A stretch of DNA of 41,699 nucleotides, taken from assembly GCA_018266355.1 (NCBI GenBank), contig JAFEAP010000028.1, positions 1 through 41,699 of the forward strand, read 5' to 3'. This DNA is from Bdellovibrionales bacterium (lineage in GTDB: Bacteria > Bdellovibrionota > UBA1018). Of this stretch, positions 7,273-13,864 are shown in pieces; the stretch's first letter is position 1; every line of letters starts with the position of its first letter. The position numbers were made by a program, and so were the translations under genes. The notes under the pieces were generated by a model. The model ran no database searches. It was not told the DNA's origin and saw nothing but the letters and a program-made list of their open reading frames with translations.

Positions 7273-7818
7273 TTAAACCTCCGGTACGCGCTTCTCGAAC
7301 TTGATCGTGATCTTGTCCTTTCCTTGGTCGATCTCGACGTGGTTCGGGTCGATGTTCCGCGGCGCCGGGAACATGCGCGTGAACGAAGTGGTTTCCTCGC
7401 CCGCCTTCGTCTTCTTGTCGATGTAACCCGTGATCGTGATTTCGCCGTTCTTGATCGAAGTCCCGACCTTCGTGTCCTTCAGGTCGTTGACCGCGACGTC
7501 GTAATAGTAGTGGCCCTTGTCTTCGCGTTGCCGGATGTTCTCGACGCGGCCGCCGTATTTCTTCTCGAACCACTGGTCGAACGCCTTCGCGTCTTTCTGG
7601 GCGACTTTCATCTCCTCGAGAAGCGAGTTCCGTACGTGCGCCATCTCCCCGAACGGATCGGTATTCCGTTTGAAGAACGGTTCGTCGAAATAGCCGTTGA
7701 AGAAGGCGTCGCTCCCGGACGTGGCCGGCGAAGTCGTTTTCGCGGCCTCCGCGGTCCCGGAGAGCGCGAGCATCGTCGCGGCGCCGACTATGGAAAAGAA
7801 TGCGTTTCGTTTTTTCAT
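7273..7818 (-). CDS. exported small heat-shock protein (Hsp20/alpha-crystallin fold)
   Basis: The 181-residue protein starts MKKRNAFFSIVGAATMLALS and has a signal peptide cut near GTAEA-A (24-26). Residues about 90-178 form an alpha-crystallin-like domain: YYYDVAVNDLKDTKV, GEITITGYIDKK, SFTRMFPAPRNID and KITIKFEKRV match its strands. Hsp20 proteins hold unfolding proteins as oligomers, normally in the cytoplasm; here the signal peptide places it in the periplasm. The C-terminal IxI anchor is absent: it ends RVPEV. ATG 7818 is chosen from AAGGAG nine bases upstream; the frame continues to 7950 without a plausible start. A hairpin over the ribosome-binding site may give heat control. Confidence 0.85.
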   Translation of the reverse strand: MKKRNAFFSIVGAATMLALSGTAEAAKTTSPATSGSDAFFNGYFDEPFFKRNTDPFGEMAHVRNSLLEEMKVAQKDAKAFDQWFEKKYGGRVENIRQREDKGHYYYDVAVNDLKDTKVGTSIKNGEITITGYIDKKTKAGEETTSFTRMFPAPRNIDPNHVEIDQGKDKITIKFEKRVPEV

Positions 7819-7827
7819 TTTTTCGGT

Positions 7828-7848
7828 CTCCTTTCGATTGAAAACGAG
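7828..7848 (-). promoter_or_regulatory. hairpin over the hsp20 ribosome-binding site (possible RNA thermometer)
   Basis: In the minus-strand mRNA, CUCGUUUUC (7848-7840), loop AAUC, and GAAAGGAG (7835-7828) can pair. The UUUC/GAAA and CUC/GAG pairs cover nearly all of the Shine-Dalgarno sequence, with a small internal loop. Weak A-U and bulged stems over the ribosome site are typical of heat-opened leaders of hsp20 genes. Upstream, 7866-7914 can form a larger branched hairpin. No thermometer family is matched exactly. Confidence 0.45.
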
Positions 7849-7979
7849 CAAAGTCCGCACCATCGGCGCGCGGGAATTTTTTCCGCAGATGAAGAGGGAT
7901 TCATCTCCGCGCGCTTTTCGGCCCCTGTGTCGAAAAAGCCGCATTTCCATCGTTCGTGGAAGCGTTAAACTCGAAAGAG

Positions 7980-8333
7980 ATGCCTCGTTTGCGCGCGCTC
8001 GCCCTCATCGGCATGTTCGTCTTCTCGGTCTTCGGCCGGGGATTCGCTTTCAAGCCGGTCGAAAATCCTTTCCGCTACCTCGGGGGCAGCCTCACCGAGT
8101 CGGCGGGCGACGTCGCGATCGACGAAACGACGGGCGGGGACGACGAATTCAGCCCGATGAAACCGTTCAAGGCCCAGGTTCGCCAACCCGTGGCCTCCGT
8201 TCCGACTCCCGCGCGAATGCTGGTCCTCGACGAGCCGAGCCCGCAAATCGCGCGATTCGATTCCGAGGAACCCCGCACGCCGCCGACCGTCGCGCACGTG
8301 CCGGGCCTCCGTCCCCCGATCGCCCTCGCTTAA
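7980..8333 (+). CDS. small exported Pro-rich protein of unknown function
   Basis: The 117-residue protein has a signal peptide (MPRLRALALIGMFVFSVFGR, cut near GFA-F). The mature part is acidic and Pro-rich with no cysteine or known motif, ending VPGLRPPIALA. ATG 7980 is preferred over GTG 7956 because TAAACT lies eight bases before it. The gene is divergent from hsp20 and may share its intergenic region. Confidence 0.55.
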   Translation: MPRLRALALIGMFVFSVFGRGFAFKPVENPFRYLGGSLTESAGDVAIDETTGGDDEFSPMKPFKAQVRQPVASVPTPARMLVLDEPSPQIARFDSEEPRTPPTVAHVPGLRPPIALA

Positions 8334-8445
8334 CCGCGGGCTCCGGCCCGGGTTTCACCGCGATCGAAAACCACACGCGTCCGCGCCGGATTCCCCGCGC
8401 TCGGGCGTTCACATCCCTATCCACTCATTCTCAAGGAGACTCGAA

Positions 8446-8868
8446 ATGAATCTTTCCTATCGCCTCGCTCTTTTCGCCGCCGCCGCCATGCTTCCCGCCT
8501 GCGCCGGAGCGCCGAAGAACCCGTCGCCGGCCGCGCCTCCGGCCGCCGCCGTCGCGGAGAAACCCGAACCGGTGAAGGTCGAGAAGCCGAAAGCCTCCGA
8601 CCTCCTTCACTGCGTCCAGGGGGAAGACCAGCGCACGGTCGCCATCGAGAAGAAGGAGTCCGGCTGCGAAGTCCGCTACAGCAAGTTCGGCAACTCCGAG
8701 GTCGTCGCTTACGCCCACCACACGCCCGAGTTCTGCTCGGACGTGAAGGCGAAGATCCGGACGAATCTCGAGGCCGGGTCGTTCACTTGCAGCAACGACA
8801 AACTCTCGCCGAAGGCCGCGGCCCCGGCAAAGGCGAAACCGGCGGCGGTCGCCGACAGCCACAAGTAA
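8446..8868 (+). CDS. small lipoprotein of unknown function
   Basis: The 140-residue protein has a clear lipobox, MLPAC, with the lipidated Cys at 19. An Ala/Pro/Lys-rich linker (20-50) follows, then a small domain (about 52-117) with four cysteines (LLHC, SGC, EFC, FTC) probably forming two disulfides, then an Ala/Lys tail. AAGGAG lies eight bases before the ATG. A good terminator follows, so it is probably a single-gene transcript. No function can be given. Confidence 0.75.
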   Translation: MNLSYRLALFAAAAMLPACAGAPKNPSPAAPPAAAVAEKPEPVKVEKPKASDLLHCVQGEDQRTVAIEKKESGCEVRYSKFGNSEVVAYAHHTPEFCSDVKAKIRTNLEAGSFTCSNDKLSPKAAAPAKAKPAAVADSHK

Positions 8869-8889
8869 GTCGGATCACCCGACGAAGCG

Positions 8890-8926
8890 AAGGGCGTCCC
8901 GCGCGGCGGGGCGCCCTTTCGTCTTT
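8890..8926 (+). terminator. intrinsic terminator after the lipoprotein gene
   Basis: An 11-bp stem (8890-8900 with 8908-8918, one T-G pair) closes a 7-base loop and is followed by TCGTCTTT. Confidence 0.8.
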
Positions 8927-9105
8927 CAGGACTGCGAACGGAGGTAAAGATCCGGCACGCGGATCTCCATCCAAACCGACCAGCCCGATTCATGGAAAAA
9001 CTGAGGAAAATCCATAGGCTCGAAGGGAAACGTATCGGGCGAAACCCGTCACTTCGAATTAAATTATGGATGTGTATCGCGCCTCGTCGTGGTATTCGGA
9101 CGGCG

Positions 9106-9978
9106 ATGAAAACCCTGACTCATCGTTTTACGGTATTGGCCGCGCTCCTCGTTTCGTTTTCCGCGCTCGCGGGAGCGGAACCCACCGCGATTCGCGTGAT
9201 GAGCGCGAACATCAGCTCCGGGAACAAACAGAGCTACGATCCGGGCGAAGGCATCCGGATTTTCCAAGGCCTCCATCCCGACGTCGTGATGATCCAGGAG
9301 TTCAACTACGGCGACAATTCGAAGAAAACGATCGACGCGTTCGTCGCGTCCACGTTCGGTAAGGACTTCCAGTACTTTCGCGAAGGCGAAGCCACCGACC
9401 AGATCCCGAACGGCGTGATCTCGCGCTTCCCGATCGTCGAATCCGGCGAGTGGGCCGACGAGATGATGCCGAACCGCGACTTCGCGTATGCGCGCCTCGA
9501 CATTCCGGGCAAGAAGGACCTCTGGGCGATCTCCGTCCACCTCCACTCGAAGAAGCTCGACGTGCGCGCATATGAAGCGACTCGCCTCGCCGACCTGATC
9601 CAAACGAAAATCCCCGCGGGCGACTACGTCGTCCTCGGCGGAGACTTCAATCTCACCTCCCGCACCGATTCGATCATCCAGACGCTCGCTCCGGCCGTTT
9701 CCGAAAAGGCCGCGCCGACCGATCTCGACGGCCTCACGACGACGAACATGAACAAGAAGAAGAACTACGACTGGGTCCTCACCGACGCCGACCTCGCCCA
9801 GTACCAGGTCCCGGTGAAGTTCGCGGGCACCGCGCTCTCCTTCCCGACCGGCTTCATCTTCTCGAGCGAAACGTTCCCGAACCTCGACGCCGTGAAGCCG
9901 ATCCAAAAGTCGGACAGCGACGCCCCCGGCATGCAGCACTACCCGGTGATCAAGGATTTCGCCGTCCCGGCGCTCTAA
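9106..9978 (+). CDS. exported endonuclease/exonuclease/phosphatase-family hydrolase
   Basis: The 290-residue protein has a signal peptide (1-24, ending LAGA). The EEP fold is marked by MSANI, the metal-binding IQEFN (E65), VHLHSKK, GGDFNLT (D180, N182), YDWVL and a terminal catalytic His in MQHYP (H278). Members cleave phosphodiester bonds of DNA, phospholipids or inositol phosphates. Export suggests an extracellular or periplasmic nuclease or phosphodiesterase, but the substrate cannot be told from sequence. ATG 9106 is chosen because it begins the signal peptide. There is no Shine-Dalgarno site, but a TATTCG lies seven bases upstream. Confidence 0.88.
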   Translation: MKTLTHRFTVLAALLVSFSALAGAEPTAIRVMSANISSGNKQSYDPGEGIRIFQGLHPDVVMIQEFNYGDNSKKTIDAFVASTFGKDFQYFREGEATDQIPNGVISRFPIVESGEWADEMMPNRDFAYARLDIPGKKDLWAISVHLHSKKLDVRAYEATRLADLIQTKIPAGDYVVLGGDFNLTSRTDSIIQTLAPAVSEKAAPTDLDGLTTTNMNKKKNYDWVLTDADLAQYQVPVKFAGTALSFPTGFIFSSETFPNLDAVKPIQKSDSDAPGMQHYPVIKDFAVPAL

Positions 9979-10046
9979 CGCCGGGGTATTCTTCCCGGAC
10001 CGGAATGGCGCGACGATTGCTCCCTATAGAACGACAAGGGGGATCG

Positions 10047-10331
10047 ATGAAAACCGGAAAAACCCTACGCCGCCAGAAGGCCGCCCTCCACGAGGCGCTC
10101 GCGCTCAAACGCGCCGAGAGCAACGAAGCTCCCGTCCACTTCACCCCTCACCAGAGCCGACTGTCCCAGGAAGGGCGGAGGAACAAACCCCGCCATCCGA
10201 GCCCGAAGAAAACGAAACGGGACCGGACCGCCGACCACGTTCGCGCGGCGGAGGCCCGCGAGGAAATGGGCGCGCTCGCCCCTTTCTCCACGCCGAGCGG
10301 AACGCTCGAAGGCCATCCGGAAATTTTTTAG
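10047..10331 (+). CDS. small basic protein of unknown function
   Basis: The 94-residue protein is strongly basic, rich in Lys, Arg and His and predicted to be largely disordered (MKTGKTLRRQKAALHEALAL, then SRLSQEGRRNKPRHPSPKK). AGGGGG lies four bases before ATG 10047, a stronger case than the longer frame from 10005. No motif is recognised; nucleic-acid binding would fit the charge but is a guess. It converges on the GDT1 gene eight bases downstream. Confidence 0.5.
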   Translation: MKTGKTLRRQKAALHEALALKRAESNEAPVHFTPHQSRLSQEGRRNKPRHPSPKKTKRDRTADHVRAAEAREEMGALAPFSTPSGTLEGHPEIF

Positions 10332-10339
10332 CGGCCGGG

Positions 10340-10909
10340 CTAACCGAACGATCGCGCGTTCCAAAACGACCACGCGCCGAACGCGAAGAAAAGCGTCGCC
10401 GCGAAGACGCGGACCCATTTCATCTGCACCCGATGCGCGATCCGGTCGCCGAGCAGGACGGCGAGCCCGTCGGTCACCATCATCCCGAGCGTCGTTCCGA
10501 AGGTGACGGCGAGCGCGGAGTGGAAGCGCGCGCCGAGCGCGACGGTCGCCATCTGGGTCTTGTCCCCCATCTCGGCGAGGAAAAAGAGCACGATCGTCGT
10601 GAAGAACGGGCCGAACCGCCCGGACTCCGGCTGCTCGTCGAGCGTGTCGGGTTTCAGCGTCCAAACGCCGAACGCGACGAAGAGCGCGCCGAGAACGTAC
10701 GCCATCGTCGGAGGCGAAACCTGCGCCGCGGCCCACACGCCGACCGTCGCGGCGAGCGCGTGATTCAGGACCGTCGCGACGAAAATCCCGGCCAGGATCG
10801 GGCCGGGTCGCTTGAACCGCGCGGCGAGGGAGAAGGCCAGGAGCTGCGTCTTGTCGCCCATCTCGCTGACCGCGACGAGGGAGAAGGAACTCAGGATCGA
10901 TTCGAACAT
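10340..10909 (-). CDS. GDT1/TMEM165 (UPF0016) family manganese exporter
   Basis: The 189-residue membrane protein has six predicted helices in two homologous halves. Each half carries the family motif E-x-G-D-K-T: EMGDKT at 16-21 and again at 113-118. Bacterial relatives (MneA/MntX type) export Mn2+; eukaryotic ones move Mn2+/Ca2+ in exchange for H+. The leader carries a probable yybP-ykoY manganese riboswitch, which independently supports manganese export. The ATG sits one base after a hairpin that contains its ribosome-binding site. Confidence 0.92.
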   Translation of the reverse strand: MFESILSSFSLVAVSEMGDKTQLLAFSLAARFKRPGPILAGIFVATVLNHALAATVGVWAAAQVSPPTMAYVLGALFVAFGVWTLKPDTLDEQPESGRFGPFFTTIVLFFLAEMGDKTQMATVALGARFHSALAVTFGTTLGMMVTDGLAVLLGDRIAHRVQMKWVRVFAATLFFAFGAWSFWNARSFG

Positions 10910-10910
10910 G

Positions 10911-10945
10911 GGACCTCACTTTTCGAGTTTTCGGTCGTGAGGTCC
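10911..10945 (-). promoter_or_regulatory. ribosome-site hairpin before the GDT1 gene
   Basis: GGACCTCAC and GTGAGGTCC form a perfect 9-bp stem (10945-10937 with 10919-10911 on the minus strand). The 3' arm contains GUGAGG, the only Shine-Dalgarno-like sequence, and ends two bases before the ATG at 10909. It looks like the translational switch of the riboswitch upstream. Confidence 0.7.
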
Positions 10946-10949
10946 GGCG

Positions 10950-11092
10950 GGAAGGAAGTTTCACGCGAGACGACACGACAAACCATTGCCGTGTCAGTCT
11001 CGTCAGTCGGCCGGGGCCGATCGGGGAACCGGAGCTTTAACGCTCAGTGTGTCGATTCCGCGCCTTCGCGTGCGAAGGAGACTACTCCCTGA
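10950..11092 (-). ncRNA. probable yybP-ykoY manganese riboswitch
   Basis: The minus-strand leader contains the elements expected for this class in order. GGGAGUAG (11089-11082) is followed by a stable hairpin CCUUCG/CGAAGG, then CGACACACUG, and a long arm in which ACGAGACUGACACG pairs with CGUGUCGUCUCG. A distal CUUCC can close P1 with GGGAG. The class is a manganese sensor that commonly precedes Mn exporters, which matches the next gene. The assignment is by eye, without a covariance model. Confidence 0.7.
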
Positions 11093-11160
11093 TACGAAAA
11101 TAGATTAATTCCGGGCGCCGTTTTTTTCAAGCCGGCTCTTTCTTCCGCTAAACTCGGTCC

Positions 11161-12006
11161 ATGCTCCGACTTCTCCCGCCCGTCCTCCTCGTGGTCTTCC
11201 CCGTCCTCGCGTTCGCGGCGAAGCCCGCGAACCCCTGGTCGAAATTCCGCACGCCCGCGCCCGGCACTCCCCTCTCGATCGGAAAACCCTCCGCGGGATG
11301 TCTGCGCGGGGGCGAGCCCCTCAAGGAATCCGGCCCGGGCTACGTCCTCGCTCGCCCCGAACGCCGCCGGAACTTCGGACATCCCCGCTTGATCGCGCTC
11401 CTGAAAGGACTCGGCACCGAACTCGTCGTGGAAAAGAAACCCGCGATCCTCGTCGGCGACCTTTCCCAACCGCGCGGCGGTCCGACGCTCTCCGCGCACG
11501 CGAGCCACGAGTCGGGCCTCGACGCCGACGTCTGGTATTCGCGGCCGAAACCCGGCGCTCCGAAGAGCCCGAGGTGGATCCGTAAACACGTCGCCGCCGA
11601 AAGGATGGTCGACGCGACCGGGTTCAAGGCCGACGCCGTCCGCTTCGGCGAAACGCAGATCGACCTCCTCCGCCGGCTCGCTTCGCGCGACGAGGTCGAC
11701 CGGATCCTCGTGAATTTTCCGCTGAAGAAGTTCCTTTGCGAACACCACGCGTCCGAGGCTTGGATCCGGAAGGTCCGGCCTTGGTACGGGCACGATCACC
11801 ATTTCCACGTCCGCGTGCGCTGCCCCGAGGACGACCGCTCGTGCGTCGCCGGCGAACCGATCCCGGAAGGAAACGGATGCGACGCCACGCTCGAATGGTG
11901 GTGGAGCGAGGAAGCGCGCGGCGAAGACAAGAAAAACACCGACCGCGAAGAGCATCCGGTCATGCCCGAACTCCCGAAGGAATGCGCGGCGCTCGCCTCG
12001 CCCTAA
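11161..12006 (+). CDS. mepA: MepA-type murein DD-endopeptidase (peptidase M74)
   Basis: The 281-residue protein has a signal peptide (1-20). It carries the two MepA zinc motifs: SAHASHESGLDADVWY (111-126; H113 or H116 with D123) and WYGHDHHFHVRV (208-219). The enzyme cleaves D-Ala-meso-DAP cross-links in peptidoglycan in the periplasm and is insensitive to penicillin. Additional support comes from NFGHPRLI and the Cys-bearing C-terminal part. ATG 11161 begins the signal peptide. TAAACT six bases upstream and the lack of a Shine-Dalgarno site suggest a leaderless message. Confidence 0.93.
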   Translation: MLRLLPPVLLVVFPVLAFAAKPANPWSKFRTPAPGTPLSIGKPSAGCLRGGEPLKESGPGYVLARPERRRNFGHPRLIALLKGLGTELVVEKKPAILVGDLSQPRGGPTLSAHASHESGLDADVWYSRPKPGAPKSPRWIRKHVAAERMVDATGFKADAVRFGETQIDLLRRLASRDEVDRILVNFPLKKFLCEHHASEAWIRKVRPWYGHDHHFHVRVRCPEDDRSCVAGEPIPEGNGCDATLEWWWSEEARGEDKKNTDREEHPVMPELPKECAALASP

Positions 12007-12025
12007 GTCCCCGGCGCCGCGGCCT

Positions 12026-12313
12026 TCATTCGATCATCGCCGCCGAAGAAAGCCGAAGCGCCGCCCGGCAAACCGCTTCCTCGTAACTCTTCCCGACTTC
12101 TTCGACGACGACCTTCCGGCCGATCCGGACGGTGCACTCGACGACGCGGTCCCCTTCGAAGTCGAGCTCGTAACCGCGCCGGAGGATTTCCTGACAGACT
12201 TCCGCCGCGCAATCGGGATCCGTCGAGTAAGGCTTCACCTCCGTGCCGAGAAAAAGTCGCGCGACCACCGTATTCATCATCGAACCGGCCCGTACGGGCA
12301 GCGTTTGAGTCAA
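12026..12313 (-). CDS. small alpha/beta protein resembling phage ABA-sandwich domain proteins
   Basis: The 95-residue protein reads PYSTDPDCAAEVCQEILRRG, then GDRVVECTVRIGRKVVVEEV, then YEEAVCRAALRLSS. This order, with the closing 'A-CRAAL' helix, resembles the small phage ABA-sandwich domain proteins; it is a pattern match only. The start is taken as TTG 12313, preceded by AAGGAG at six bases; a TTG at 12340 and ATG at 12280 are alternatives. Its role is unknown. Confidence 0.5.
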   Translation of the reverse strand: MTQTLPVRAGSMMNTVVARLFLGTEVKPYSTDPDCAAEVCQEILRRGYELDFEGDRVVECTVRIGRKVVVEEVGKSYEEAVCRAALRLSSAAMIE

Positions 12314-12394
12314 TCCGTTCTCCTTCGTTAGTCGTTTCAAGCCCAGGTCCTTATCCTTTCAGCTTGAACGACCCGAACGCCGGGAGCACGTAAA

Positions 12395-12459
12395 AACTTA
12401 CGCATAACTTACGCACGCATTTTATCGCCGTTTCAGGCGATGCGCATCGCATTAATGCG
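12395..12459. repeat. tandem direct repeat plus nested palindromes
   Basis: AACTTACGCA occurs twice (12395-12404 and 12406-12415), exactly one helical turn apart. Then come TCGCC/GGCGA (12425-12440), the perfect 14-bp palindrome GCGATGCGCATCGC (12437-12450) and the perfect 12-bp palindrome CGCATTAATGCG (12448-12459), which overlaps the stop of the MFS gene. The block may be a REP-like end-of-gene element, or an operator for the gene at 12026-12313. No T tract marks it as a terminator. Confidence 0.6.
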
Positions 12460-13705
12460 AGAGCGCGGCCTCCGCCGGATCGTGGCGGGCGACCTTCCGC
12501 GCGACCACTCGATTCACGAAGTACATTAGGACCGCGGAGCAGAAGATCGTTCCGACCATGATGAATCCGAGGCGATCGAAATGCTCGATCCGGCCCTCCT
12601 CGGTTTGGACGACGATCATGCCGGCGATGATCGAACCGAATCCCCCGGCGATCTGCTGGAGCGAAGACCCGACCGACATGAAAGCGCCCCGGCTCTCCGG
12701 GCTCGGGATCGAGGCGACGAGCGCCTGGGACGGGATCATACGCGAGAAAATCCCGAGGAACATGAGCGTGTTCACGACGATCACCCACGGGAGAGGCGTG
12801 ATGCCCATGTGCGTGTAGTAGAGCACGAGCACGGTCGACACGGCCGACCCGAAAAGGAAGATCGCGTACTTTCCGAATCGATCGGCGAGGCGGCCGACGA
12901 GCGGACCGAACGCGATCGAAACCACGCCGGTGATCAGGTAGATCTCCGGTAGGTCGCCGAGCGCGATACCGAGGTTGTTCACGGCGAACGCGCTTCCGAA
13001 GGGCATCATCATGAAGCCGCCGATCGAAAGGAGCGCGGTGCTCAGGAATCCGACCGCGTAATCGCCCCGAGTGAGCGTCTGCACGAGGTGGTGCAGCGGG
13101 TGGCGATCGATTTTCAACTTCAAATGCGCGTCGACGGGCTCGAGCCGGTGGAACGCGAGCGCCCCGACCATCACCGCGACCGTGACGATCATCAGGAACG
13201 GCGCGTGCCACCCCCACCGGTTCGCGAAGAAAATGCCGGCAGGGAGACCGAGGATCTGGCTGCCCGCGAACGCGGTTTGGAGAAGCCCCATCACCCTTCC
13301 CCGCATTTCGAACGGAAAGAGATCGGTCGCGATCGCCATCACGATCGACCCGAGCACGCCGCCGAAGACCCCGGTCATCATCCGCGCCGCGAGGAGCAGC
13401 GGATAGGTCGGGGCGAGCCCGCAGAAAAGCGTCGCCAACGTGAATCCCGCGTAGAAGAAAAGCAGAAGTTTCTTCCGGTCGTAACGATCGGCGAATCCGG
13501 CGGTGAGGAACCCCGAGACTCCCGCGCTGAAGGCGTAGACCGAGACGACGAGACCGAACTGGGCGGTCGTGATCGAAAGCGCCGGCATCAGGATCGCCCC
13601 AAGCGGCGAGATGATCATGAAGTCGAGGATGATCGTGAACTGGATGAACGCGAGGAGCGCGACGACGAATCTCTGATAGGGACTGAACGCTCCGGGTTTC
13701 GACAT
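12452..13705 (-). CDS. major facilitator superfamily transporter (DHA1 drug/H+ antiporter type)
   Basis: The 417-residue protein has twelve predicted membrane helices. The loop between helices 2 and 3 carries motif A as GFADRYDRKKLLLF, a second copy GRLADRFGKYAIFLF marks the second half, and ILDFMIISPLG in helix 1 is typical of drug-efflux members. It probably exports small organic compounds by proton antiport; the substrate is unknown. TAGGAC lies immediately before the ATG. A leader hairpin (13728-13756) precedes the gene. It is divergent from the lipoprotein at 13865. Confidence 0.9.
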   Translation of the reverse strand: MSKPGAFSPYQRFVVALLAFIQFTIILDFMIISPLGAILMPALSITTAQFGLVVSVYAFSAGVSGFLTAGFADRYDRKKLLLFFYAGFTLATLFCGLAPTYPLLLAARMMTGVFGGVLGSIVMAIATDLFPFEMRGRVMGLLQTAFAGSQILGLPAGIFFANRWGWHAPFLMIVTVAVMVGALAFHRLEPVDAHLKLKIDRHPLHHLVQTLTRGDYAVGFLSTALLSIGGFMMMPFGSAFAVNNLGIALGDLPEIYLITGVVSIAFGPLVGRLADRFGKYAIFLFGSAVSTVLVLYYTHMGITPLPWVIVVNTLMFLGIFSRMIPSQALVASIPSPESRGAFMSVGSSLQQIAGGFGSIIAGMIVVQTEEGRIEHFDRLGFIMVGTIFCSAVLMYFVNRVVARKVARHDPAEAALSH

Positions 13706-13727
13706 GTCCTAGAATTTGACGGAAAAG

Positions 13728-13756
13728 CGCGGAGGGAGCAAGCGCCGCCCTCCGCG
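13728..13756 (-). promoter_or_regulatory. leader hairpin before the MFS gene
   Basis: A perfect 9-bp inverted repeat, CGCGGAGGG with CCCTCCGCG, encloses an 11-base loop. On the minus strand it is followed by CTTTTCC and then the MFS start 22 bases later. It could be an attenuator-like structure or a regulator site; the T tract is short. Confidence 0.4.
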
Positions 13757-13864
13757 GGGAAATCCTCCACGGCGAAATTCTGACGATCCCGCCGCCGCTT
13801 CCATAGTCGCGACGAGCGCTTACGGTTTTTGCGGTGGCCGCGCGAAAGCGGTAAAATAGGAGAG

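Noticed and set aside
12416..12440. Intrinsic terminator of the MFS gene
   Set aside because: The TCGCC/GGCGA stem is followed in the minus direction by TAAAAT, not by a T tract.
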